From an uncultured Halieaceae bacterium (GTDB lineage: Bacteria > Pseudomonadota > Gammaproteobacteria > Pseudomonadales > Halieaceae), in the NCBI GenBank assembly GCA_913031575.1, contig CAJWEV010000007.1, forward strand, positions 1 to 62,016: a DNA stretch of 62,016 bases, given 5' to 3'. The notes below the pieces were generated by a model, which saw only the letters and a program-made list of their open reading frames with translations, made no database searches and was not told where the DNA came from. Shown piece by piece: positions 54,925 to 62,016 of this stretch; position 1 is the stretch's first letter; the number at the start of each line of letters is the position of its first letter. The translations under genes and the position numbers were made by a program.

Positions 54925-55064
54925 ACATAGCCCAGCGCCCACAGCACGACAATCGTCGTCACCACACCCTTAAGATAAGCAAACCAGAGCGCGGCATAAG
55001 GTGTCATGCCGAGTCGATTTAGCCACCATTCAGTCTGCGTTTGATGCCATTCAAAGAATTTCAT
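54921..55064 (-). CDS. 47-aa membrane miniprotein
   Basis: A 47-residue protein. An N-terminal amphipathic part (FFEWHQTQTEWWLNRLG) rich in Trp leads to a membrane span (about residues 22-45, ALWFAYLKGVVTTIVVLWALGY). The ATG at 55064 has GGAG 7 nt before it, better than the ATG at 55109. Its stop overlaps that of the convergent zinc-ribbon gene. No family recognised. Confidence 0.55.
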   Translation of the reverse strand: MKFFEWHQTQTEWWLNRLGMTPYAALWFAYLKGVVTTIVVLWALGYV

Positions 55065-55341
55065 AGCTATCTCCATTAAAGCTGAGTGCTTCGCGTATGC
55101 AACCGCCAAACCACGACCCTATCTAAAATTATCCGCACCCCGCATCGAGTTAATAGCTAGAAAAATAACCTCACAACACGGCCGCCCCGACGCGCACAAA
55201 TAAGCCCTTATTTGTCGGCAGCTTCTTCTGATTGTGCGATAGCTCTCGCGTATTTAGCAATGCCACTCAAACTGAAAAGACCCTAGCGGCAGCGAACATC
55301 ACTGTTATAGTTCGGTTCTCATCGACAGTGGCAAACGACTT

Positions 55342-56700
55342 ATGAACGACTCACTTGAGACCACGCAAGAGAAGATTTTCGCGTCTCGCCGAATCCTATT
55401 GAACTTTGCCCTGATCACAATGTGTTCACAGTTCACGTTCGCGCTCCTCGCCATGAAGGGCGTCTTATTGCCTCAAATACTAGAATTATGGGACGTCTCA
55501 AAAACCCAGTTCGGCCTGCTGTTATCCGTTTATGGACTTGCGAGCAATGTCATGTATGTTTTGCTGTCTTGGGCGCAAGACCGCTACGCACCGCGGCAAC
55601 TTATATCGGTAACCATGGTCGTCGGCGGAATCACTACCTCGTTTTTAGGAAAAACATCCGACTTTTATGTGTTGTTAAGTTTGCTGCTCACGCTAGCAAT
55701 TTGCTGTGAGGGAGCGTTCTGGCCTGCCATCTTATCCTCGGTCCGAAAATCAACATCGGACCAACAACAGTCAAAAGTATTTGGCATTCTCGAGGGGGGT
55801 CGAGGCCTGATTGAGTTTCTGCAAAACGCCATCACACTGGGCTTGTACGCCTGGTTGGGTAACAGCGTTCTCGGTTTAGAAGTCGCCTTTATGTTGAACG
55901 GCGGCGTTATGGTCCTTCTTGGCATTACCTGCTGGTTCGCACTACCCAGGAACTCATTGCTCAAATCTGAAGAAGCCTCCGAAAATAAGATGGCGGAAGT
56001 GCGCGAAGGCATGAAAATAACCCTCGCAATGCCTGAGATCTGGCTCGCCGGTATCAGTGGATTCTTCATTTACTTCGCATACACTAGCCTCCCCTACTAC
56101 GTCACTTATCTCAATGAGAGCTACACCCTACCGGCGATTGCCGCCTCGATATTTGCAATCTTGTCGACCTCCGCGGGGCGCATTAGCTCAGCCTTCGTGG
56201 CGGGCTTCATCACCAATCGTTTATTTGGTAGCTCGGCCGGTGGCATGAGGGCGGGTCTAATTGCGATTGCCTTACTAGGAACGACGCTTGCACTCCTTCC
56301 AACCACACAGTCACTTCTATGGGTGGCAATGGCACTGCTGATGCCTCTCATATTCGTGGTCTTTTTCATGCGAGCTTTATATTTCGCACCCTATGGCGAA
56401 ATGGGCCTACCGCCCCGTTTTTCAGGGTCGGTTATTGCGGTAGCTGCTTTTGTGGTTTACGCGCCTTCCTCTTTCGGCTATCTGGTGTGGGGCTTCATTT
56501 TAGATTCCTATCCAGGAGAGACCGGTTACCGCTTCCTCTTTGCCACACTTGCCTTTATCGGCATTTCAGGTGCTGTTGCCGCCGTGTTGCTTCGCAGACG
56601 AATGGGGGAAGGCCTGAGAGAGCGCATCGCGAGCAAGGTTTCGTTACTTGATGCCAAGTTGGGTCTCGAGGGCGAAGAGAAAACTTTCGCCAAGACTTAA
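55342..56700 (+). CDS. MFS transporter
   Basis: A 452-residue inner-membrane transporter with twelve predicted spans. Between helices 2 and 3 the motif-A region is LSWAQDRYAPRQLI, a weak version (G-x3-D-R-x-G-R changed). LLSVYGLASNVMYVL and EGAFWPAILSSVRKS resemble the glycerol-3-phosphate/hexuronate or oxalate-type MFS groups. It ends in a charged tail with a short helix. The substrate is open. It is divergent from its left neighbour and monocistronic. Confidence 0.85.
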   Translation: MNDSLETTQEKIFASRRILLNFALITMCSQFTFALLAMKGVLLPQILELWDVSKTQFGLLLSVYGLASNVMYVLLSWAQDRYAPRQLISVTMVVGGITTSFLGKTSDFYVLLSLLLTLAICCEGAFWPAILSSVRKSTSDQQQSKVFGILEGGRGLIEFLQNAITLGLYAWLGNSVLGLEVAFMLNGGVMVLLGITCWFALPRNSLLKSEEASENKMAEVREGMKITLAMPEIWLAGISGFFIYFAYTSLPYYVTYLNESYTLPAIAASIFAILSTSAGRISSAFVAGFITNRLFGSSAGGMRAGLIAIALLGTTLALLPTTQSLLWVAMALLMPLIFVVFFMRALYFAPYGEMGLPPRFSGSVIAVAAFVVYAPSSFGYLVWGFILDSYPGETGYRFLFATLAFIGISGAVAAVLLRRRMGEGLRERIASKVSLLDAKLGLEGEEKTFAKT

Positions 56701-56919
56701 AAATTGGTGGCTTTTGACCCGGAGTTAGAATCCGCTCTTTAGCGACTCAAGCCTGGGACCTATCTCCAAAAAATTGGCGCCGTGACGAATGCGAGTGCCT
56801 TCGCGCCCGCCGACAGACTTATGTATTGCGTTAAAAATATATTACTTGAGCAAGCCACTAACTAAATTTCAGAAGGTGCCTGTTGGGTAACATTTACTAA
56901 ATGAGAAAAATCATTTTTT

Positions 56920-57369
56920 TTAACCACAGGTAAGATCGAAGCTGTACTTTCTGAATTCAGTATCAAGCTCATAGCCCAAAGCTTCATAGATCGATTGTGC
57001 CGTAACGTTAGTGTGCGCCGTTTCGAGGTCTACACGTGACGCACCTTGCGCTCTCGCCCACTCATGCGCGAAGAGCAATAGAGAGGTGCCGACTCCCTTT
57101 GCTCGCGCTGTCGGTGCCACATACAAATCATAGAGAACAAAAAACGGCTGCATCTCCACGGAGCAAAATGCGGGATAAAGCTGCGTGAATCCGAGCACTG
57201 TTTCACTGTCCTCGAACATGAAAACGTGGCTTCGCTGACCAGAAAGATTTTCTTTTAGGTACAGAGCTGCGCCGTCCAGATCAGACTTTTGTTCGTAAAA
57301 CACTCGGTATGCATCGAATAAGGGTGAGATGGCTTCCACATCGTTAAGCGTTGCTGCTCGTATGCTCAT
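56920..57369 (-). CDS. GNAT-family N-acetyltransferase
   Basis: A 149-residue acetyltransferase. The acetyl-CoA loop (motif A) is VAPTARAKGVGTSLLLFAHEWA near residue 87, and the final AQSIYEALGYELDTEF is motif B. Such enzymes acetylate amines, antibiotics or proteins. The target is unknown, and no neighbour suggests one. Confidence 0.9.
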   Translation of the reverse strand: MSIRAATLNDVEAISPLFDAYRVFYEQKSDLDGAALYLKENLSGQRSHVFMFEDSETVLGFTQLYPAFCSVEMQPFFVLYDLYVAPTARAKGVGTSLLLFAHEWARAQGASRVDLETAHTNVTAQSIYEALGYELDTEFRKYSFDLTCG

Positions 57370-57477
57370 AGGAACCTCTTGTGCTCATCCAGCTCATAAG
57401 ATTATCGAGCGTACACCTATTAGGGCTTAGTAATCCAAGCCTAAAATCAAGATCACCACCTTTGCTGAGACCGCCGA

Positions 57478-58599
57478 ATGTCCCGACGTCAAACCAAGGC
57501 CCAAACCGTCGTCATTATTGGCATGGGCGATACTGGCGTATTAGTCGCTGCTCGACTGAGCCGTCATTTCAACGTCATTGGTATAAGCACTAAGCCCAAT
57601 CTTGTCAGCGGACAGGAGGTGGGCAAACGACTGGCTGATTTGAGTTGGTGGAACCGTTACTACAATACGCCACTGCGACGATTCAAAGCCCTCGTAGGCG
57701 TGGAAATCCGCCATGCTAAGGCAGAACGCGTCGACCTCGTAAATAAAAGAGTGGCGGTGGTTGACAAGAGTAATAGCGAGACATTGATTGATTTTGACTT
57801 CCTGGTCATTGCGTCCGGCACATCGAACGGTTTCTGGCGCGATGATAACTTGCGGTCTGAGGCGCAAATCGATGGACGTTTGAAACGGGACGCAGCAGCT
57901 ATCCGCGACGCCAACACCTTAGCCATTATTGGAGGCGGTCCCTGCGGCGTAAGTTGTGCTTTGAATATTCGTCGCGCCTACCCCGAGAAGATTGTCTCAC
58001 TGTATATATCAGCGGATCTCCCGCTGCGGGGATATCACGAGGAGGCCCGAAAATATTACCAACGAGAACTGACTGCTACAGGCGTAAAGATTTTCAGCGG
58101 GCACCGAGCAGTCACCGAGGACCCCAAACCCAACAAAGGAACCATACTGTTTGAGTCAGGTCAGTCCTACGTGGCGGATACCGTCATATGGTGTGTAGGT
58201 AATCGCAAACCACACACAAAGTTCCTCCCCAATGGATTACTCGATGATGAAGGTTTTGTAAAAACCAAAAATACGCTTGAAGTGGTAGGTAGCGACTGTC
58301 TTTTTGCCATCGGTGATGTGGCATCAACGGATCCAGCGCGATCGTCCGCTCGAAATTGGGCCTATGGTATTTTGGTACACAACATCAAACGCAAAGCCGC
58401 AGGCAAGCCGCCTAACAAGTATTACAACCCTCCAGCAAATCGTTGGGGATCAATTGTTGGGCCCCAGGATGACGGGCTCACGCTTCATCAGGACTCGGGA
58501 AAGACAACACGCCTGTCGCGGTGGGTAGTGGATAAATTGCTGCTCCCCACTGTCGTTCAGCGAGTCATTTATCGCGGTGTCGATCGCCTGCGAGGTTAA
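57478..58599 (+). CDS. FAD-dependent pyridine nucleotide oxidoreductase (NDH-2/AIFM2-like)
   Basis: A 373-residue flavoprotein with two Rossmann folds: the FAD loop VVIIGMGDTGVLVAARL near residue 12 and the NAD(P)H loop TLAIIGGGPCGVSCALNIRRA near residue 145. The late FAD motif DCLFAIGDVASTDPARSSARN is also present. This pattern fits NADH:quinone oxidoreductase-2-like or AIFM2-like enzymes. No disulfide CxxC redox motif is present. Its partner substrate cannot be told. It is convergent with the 2OG-like gene at 58608. Confidence 0.88.
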   Translation: MSRRQTKAQTVVIIGMGDTGVLVAARLSRHFNVIGISTKPNLVSGQEVGKRLADLSWWNRYYNTPLRRFKALVGVEIRHAKAERVDLVNKRVAVVDKSNSETLIDFDFLVIASGTSNGFWRDDNLRSEAQIDGRLKRDAAAIRDANTLAIIGGGPCGVSCALNIRRAYPEKIVSLYISADLPLRGYHEEARKYYQRELTATGVKIFSGHRAVTEDPKPNKGTILFESGQSYVADTVIWCVGNRKPHTKFLPNGLLDDEGFVKTKNTLEVVGSDCLFAIGDVASTDPARSSARNWAYGILVHNIKRKAAGKPPNKYYNPPANRWGSIVGPQDDGLTLHQDSGKTTRLSRWVVDKLLLPTVVQRVIYRGVDRLRG

Positions 58600-58607
58600 A
58601 TGCTCTA

Positions 58608-59618
58608 CTACGCAGCCTTCGCTGCCGGGAACCGAATGAACTCGTTAACCAGCGCTTGAGCAAAGCTCGTGGGATCCGGCCGCGGGCCCTTGAGCACAGC
58701 ACGATCTCTCAACTCCGACTCTAGTGTATCCAGGATGTAATCGAGGGTTAGATCATCTGTCTTATCTGCCCATTTTGATTTTTCTAACTCATTGGCAAAA
58801 CAGTACGCTTTCCAGGAAATCGAGTAGCGCAGATCCGCCCACTCGTAACGCGCCACCTCATTACCATCGGGTTTAGCGAGTGACCACCCGGCACTTCCCT
58901 TAAAAGTAAGCGTTGCACCTTTATCGATTTCAGGGAAGAACGACCTCGGCGTAACGCGTTCTACACCATGAAACACCTTGTCAGTATCAATCAAAATAGC
59001 GGTGTTGTGTGTCGCCGGCATGGATTCCCGCCGCCCTTGAGGGCCCTCGGGAAAAAAGGCAAATGCGCCTCCCGGATTGGCACCAAACCATGAGACGCAA
59101 GTGGCGATGGGTATACGATATTCATCAAACAAGCCCGAGTGCAGCATAGTGACTAGGAGCCACTGCGGCATGCGCTTCCGATCTGCCCCTCTGAACTCAG
59201 GGACATCAGTATGAATTGCTAATTCCTGACCTGGCGTCAGGATGTTGGCATAGACGATCGCAGGAACGACCAGAGGGTGACCTGTGACCTCTCCGGCAAC
59301 GGCTAACAAGTCCGGATGATTGAAAAAGGCCTCTACGCCCGGCGCCTGAATGTTCTCACCATAGGCATATGTTTCTCGGAAATAATTTGTGCGCTGCGCT
59401 GCCGTACTTACGTCATCACTATTACCCAGACCGTCAATGCCGTGCTGAATATAGTTGAAGGCAGCATCAAAACGCTGAGGCAATAACTCCCCAATACCAT
59501 CATTTAGTGCTTCCTCAGCGTAGGTACGAAACACTCGCCGTTCCTCGGCAATACGCAACATCGTCGCTGCTTCCTCCGCCGACATAAACGGACTCATGGC
59601 CTTGTAGCTCGCTCGCAT
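58608..59618 (-). CDS. Uncharacterised 2OG-Fe(II) oxygenase-like protein
   Basis: A 336-residue protein. It carries an HxD pair in AIHTDVPEFRG and a later His in DKVFHGVERV, the usual order of the Fe(II) facial triad of 2-oxoglutarate oxygenases. Apart from that it shows no close similarity to PhyH or the AlkB types that I can recognise. The segment between is rich in aromatic residues (WFGANPGGAFAFFPEGPQG). GAGGGG precedes the ATG. It sits alone between an FAD oxidoreductase and a quinone oxidoreductase. Assignment to the oxygenase fold rests on the triad and is tentative. Confidence 0.7.
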   Translation of the reverse strand: MRASYKAMSPFMSAEEAATMLRIAEERRVFRTYAEEALNDGIGELLPQRFDAAFNYIQHGIDGLGNSDDVSTAAQRTNYFRETYAYGENIQAPGVEAFFNHPDLLAVAGEVTGHPLVVPAIVYANILTPGQELAIHTDVPEFRGADRKRMPQWLLVTMLHSGLFDEYRIPIATCVSWFGANPGGAFAFFPEGPQGRRESMPATHNTAILIDTDKVFHGVERVTPRSFFPEIDKGATLTFKGSAGWSLAKPDGNEVARYEWADLRYSISWKAYCFANELEKSKWADKTDDLTLDYILDTLESELRDRAVLKGPRPDPTSFAQALVNEFIRFPAAKAA

Positions 59619-59742
59619 ATGCGTGTACCCCTCGCTCCTTATTTTTGTTTTTCGTCTTCTGTTTTATCTCGTATTAGGCGCAGCCTCAACGGTATTTTTC
59701 GCGGAAACATGACCCCAGCGGTGAAACCATGCGATCAGAAAC

Positions 59743-60717
59743 TTACGGAATAAGGACCGAGCTTCCTGTCGTACGGCGCCCTTCCAGATCGTTGTGCGCT
59801 CTCACAACGTCGCTCAGTGGGTAACGCTGATTCACATCAACCGTAAGGTACCCCGCTTCCATAAGGCCAAAAATCCGATCCGCCGATGCCTGCATCCACC
59901 CCGGTCGCGCCATGTGGGTGGCCAAGGTTGGGCGCGTAAAATAAAGCGACCCGGCAAGAGCAAGTTCCCCAGGGACGACAGCGTCAATGGGACCTGATGC
60001 ATTTCCGAAACTGACAAATGTACCCAGAGGCGCGAGTAAACTGAGGCTTAGTCGATAGGTCGATCGACCCACACTGTCGTAGACCACAGGAAATCCATCA
60101 GGTGCGTAAGCTCTGAGCTTATCGGCTAACTCTGGGTCATCGCTCAATAGGCAGGCTTCAGCGCCATGGCTCACGGCCAGATCACATTTTGCTTGTGTAC
60201 TCGCAGTCCCTATTAAATTCACGCCTTTGTATTTGGCCCATTGACAGGCAATTAAACCCACGCCACCAGCTGCTGCATGAAAAAGAATGGTCTCACCACT
60301 GCCGAGCGGAAAGGTATCGTTGAATAAGTAATCCACCGTCATTGCTTTAAGAAGGACCGATGCGGCCTCTTCGTCCGTGACACTCGCAGGAATTCTAACC
60401 AATGCAGCACGGGGTAAAACGATCGCCTCGGCATAAGCGCCCATGGCCATGGCAAAACCAACACGGTCGCCCTTGCTCAGGTCGTCAACGCCTTCCCCGA
60501 GAGCATCAACTAGACCCGCGCCCTCACATCCCAACCCTGTTGGCAATGCAAGAGGGTAGAGACCCGATCGGTGGTACGTATCAATAAGATTAACGCCGCA
60601 AGCTTTAAGCCTAATCAGGACCTCGCCTGCACCCGGGTGAGGCAAAGGCACATGTTTTACCGACATTTGTTCTGCTGCCCCACAGACGTCAACCCGAACA
60701 GCTTTCATCTTATCCAT
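59743..60717 (-). CDS. NADPH:quinone oxidoreductase (MDR family)
   Basis: A 324-residue zinc-free medium-chain dehydrogenase/reductase. The N-terminal GroES-like fold (MKAVRVDVCGAAEQMSVKHVPLPHPG) and the NADPH Rossmann loop FHAAAGGVGLIACQWAK near residue 147 are clear. The quinone oxidoreductase signature GLGCEGAGLVDALGEGVDDLSKGDRV is intact. There are no zinc-binding Cys clusters. It reduces quinones or enones. A good GGGG ribosome site precedes the ATG. Confidence 0.93.
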   Translation of the reverse strand: MDKMKAVRVDVCGAAEQMSVKHVPLPHPGAGEVLIRLKACGVNLIDTYHRSGLYPLALPTGLGCEGAGLVDALGEGVDDLSKGDRVGFAMAMGAYAEAIVLPRAALVRIPASVTDEEAASVLLKAMTVDYLFNDTFPLGSGETILFHAAAGGVGLIACQWAKYKGVNLIGTASTQAKCDLAVSHGAEACLLSDDPELADKLRAYAPDGFPVVYDSVGRSTYRLSLSLLAPLGTFVSFGNASGPIDAVVPGELALAGSLYFTRPTLATHMARPGWMQASADRIFGLMEAGYLTVDVNQRYPLSDVVRAHNDLEGRRTTGSSVLIP

Positions 60718-60857
60718 CGACTTACCCCAACCTCTACTCGTCGCCGTGCTTAACAGCGGACTTTTCTTTTAAACCCGCCCTGCGAATCAAAGGCGCTATC
60801 TATTTCCCACCCCACCTTGCATGCAGTATCGGTGAATCGGCGATTACGAGTGTCGCT

Positions 60858-61076
60858 TCATGGCTTAATCTGATCAAGCGGCAGATATTCATTGAGTTGA
60901 TCAGCGAAGTCTATCGACCCAAGACTCATCACAGTGGTCTCAAGCCCGAGCGACCTCGAAAAAGGTGCTTCGTTGGCATCCTGTTCTCTTGGTTTAACGC
61001 AGGCTGCTAGCACTCCTTGTTGATGACATCGGCGTACGGCACGATCGTCATCACAGAAGACCTCGTCGAATATCGG
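60858..61076 (-). pseudogene. Possible remnant of an unidentified protein gene
   Basis: A 72-codon frame bounded on its 5' side by a stop codon and lacking any ATG, GTG or TTG start at its head. It reads FDEVFCDDDRAVRRCHQQGV, later SIDFADQLNEYLPLDQI, and has a composition like real protein. The nearest possible start, a GTG, leaves 51 codons and no spaced ribosome site. It looks like the C-terminal end of a lost gene, located upstream of the divergent aldose epimerase. I do not recognise the family. Confidence 0.35.
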
Positions 61077-61088
61077 TTATGCTGAGTT

Positions 61089-62016
61089 ATGCATGACGGC
61101 CAAATCATTTTCCGCAAGTCCGAAGACGACGAAAGACAGATCACTGTCCATGTTATTAATAAAGGAGCAACGATTGCGGGCATCACACTGAATGGCTTCG
61201 GTGCGAACCCGCAGTCAGACGTCGTGCTGAGCTACCCCTCACCCACGGAATTCGATGCGGACCTTTATTATCTGGGCGCCACCGTGGGTCCAGTCGCAAA
61301 TAGACTGGAAGACGGTTGTTTCGACCTACCTAACGGCAAACACACAGTGGAGATCAATGAGTTCTCTCGATCAAACGTACTGCATGGCGGTATCAATGGG
61401 CTTCATCAACAAACCTTTCAGGCCTCTCCGACCCGTGCTGATAATGCGGTAGTGTTCTCACTCGCACTACCCCACCTTGCAGACGGTTTCCCCGGTGATC
61501 GACTCATTACGGTCCGTTACGAACTCCTGGGGGATCTTAGTCTGCAGTTTGATTTTGCTGCTTCAACAGACCGTACGACGGTCATGAACCTAGCGAACCA
61601 CGCCTATTTCAACCTTGGCGGCCCCCTATCTGAACACGAGCTGACAGTGAATGCTGGTCACTACACACCAGTGAATGAACGCCTCATCCCTACGGGAGAG
61701 ATTGCATCGCTCAAGGGCTCCGCGCTCGATTACTGTGATTGGAAGACTCTCGGGGCTACCGCGCTTGATCATAATTTTGCATTACCCAACGACGGGAGGT
61801 TTCGCCGCGCAGCAAGCCTCCGGCTTCTAGCGACGAAACTTCAGCTCGACGTCCACACAACCCAGCCTGCTCTGCAGGTCTACACAGGCGACGGCTTAAA
61901 TGCACCCTTTACGCCCAGATCAGGTATTTGTCTTGAAGCTCAGGGCTTTCCTGATGCACCTAACCAGCCCAACTTCCCGAGCATCATGCTGGAACCCGGC
62001 ACCACCTACCGGCAGC
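61089..62016 (+). CDS. Aldose 1-epimerase, incomplete at the right edge
   Basis: An open frame from the ATG at 61089 to the window end (309 codons) with no stop, so the gene continues outside. It reads as a GalM-fold mutarotase: GFGANPQSDVVLSYPS, then the GATVGPVANRL motif, NVLHGGINGLH with the substrate-binding His, and NLANHAYFNLGG with the catalytic His. LQVYTGD and CLEAQGFPDAPNQPNFPS follow, the catalytic Glu being in that last motif. It interconverts alpha and beta anomers of aldoses. The usual family length is about 340 residues, so only some 20-40 are missing. Divergent from the remnant at 60858-61076. Confidence 0.93.
   Translation, partial: MHDGQIIFRKSEDDERQITVHVINKGATIAGITLNGFGANPQSDVVLSYPSPTEFDADLYYLGATVGPVANRLEDGCFDLPNGKHTVEINEFSRSNVLHGGINGLHQQTFQASPTRADNAVVFSLALPHLADGFPGDRLITVRYELLGDLSLQFDFAASTDRTTVMNLANHAYFNLGGPLSEHELTVNAGHYTPVNERLIPTGEIASLKGSALDYCDWKTLGATALDHNFALPNDGRFRRAASLRLLATKLQLDVHTTQPALQVYTGDGLNAPFTPRSGICLEAQGFPDAPNQPNFPSIMLEPGTTYRQ

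Overview
This 62 kb window is chromosomal DNA of a free-living, probably marine gammaproteobacterium. The protein set (PspF/PspA/PspB/PspC, long-form PurC, TonB receptor, MoxR/Bat operon, DUF1315, DUF2797, DUF3833, DUF3429, PspC duplicates) would suit the Halieaceae/OM60-NOR5 or related Cellvibrionales-type lineages, but that placement is inference. Coding density is high and genes sit in short operons with many 1-4 nt start/stop overlaps. I see no prophage, insertion sequence, integron or CRISPR array.

Layout. 0-4 kb: tRNA-Arg(UCG), a small unknown protein coupled to a Bcr/CflA-type MFS exporter, then a group II PLP decarboxylase with a WYL regulator. 4-7.5 kb (minus): polyphosphate kinase and an alpha/beta hydrolase. 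7.6-8.5 kb: a badly decayed amidohydrolase (N-acyl-D-amino-acid deacylase type) pseudogene, readable only as disconnected pieces. 8.5-11.9 kb: a phage-shock (Psp) cluster. pspA, an unknown 71-aa membrane protein, pspB, two tandem pspC paralogues and a 39-aa membrane miniprotein lie on the minus strand behind a recognisable sigma-54 promoter, with the sigma-54 activator pspF divergent. 11.9-18.6 kb (minus): a glycosyltransferase, an omega-aminotransferase, glycerol kinase, an aldehyde dehydrogenase and a PhyH-type dioxygenase. 18.6-26.6 kb: an acyl-CoA dehydrogenase, a DUF885 metallohydrolase, a PhzF isomerase, a second omega-aminotransferase, a short b561-like protein coupled to an M20 amidohydrolase, and small unknowns. 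This stretch looks like amine, amino-acid and fatty-acyl scavenging.

26.6-35 kb: purC, a TonB-dependent receptor, and a minus-strand set tsaB-uppP-apeB-trpS next to DUF3429 and DUF3833 genes. The DUF3833 lipoprotein gene sits directly behind a strong minus-strand intrinsic terminator, which makes the preceding ~230 nt a candidate attenuated leader or small RNA. 35.5-41.2 kb (plus) is a phosphate/membrane-lipid block: phosphate-selective porin, PiT transporter, DUF47 PhoU-like partner, then a two-domain acyltransferase of OlsF type. OlsF makes phosphorus-free ornithine lipids, so the block reads as a phosphate-economy module. 41.4-48.1 kb (plus): a complete MoxR-DUF58-DUF4381-BatA-BatB/C-BatD operon.

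48.2-54.6 kb (minus): pepN, DUF2797, DUF1315, a rhomboid protease, nadK and lipA. 54.7-62 kb: two miniproteins that overlap tail to tail, an MFS transporter, a GNAT acetyltransferase, an FAD pyridine-nucleotide oxidoreductase, an unassigned 2OG-Fe(II) oxygenase-like protein, a quinone oxidoreductase, a small coding remnant, and an aldose 1-epimerase gene that runs off the right edge.

The best candidates for something new are the enlarged Psp cluster with its extra small membrane proteins, the terminator-guarded leader at 35.0-35.2 kb, and the phosphate uptake plus ornithine-lipid neighbourhood.
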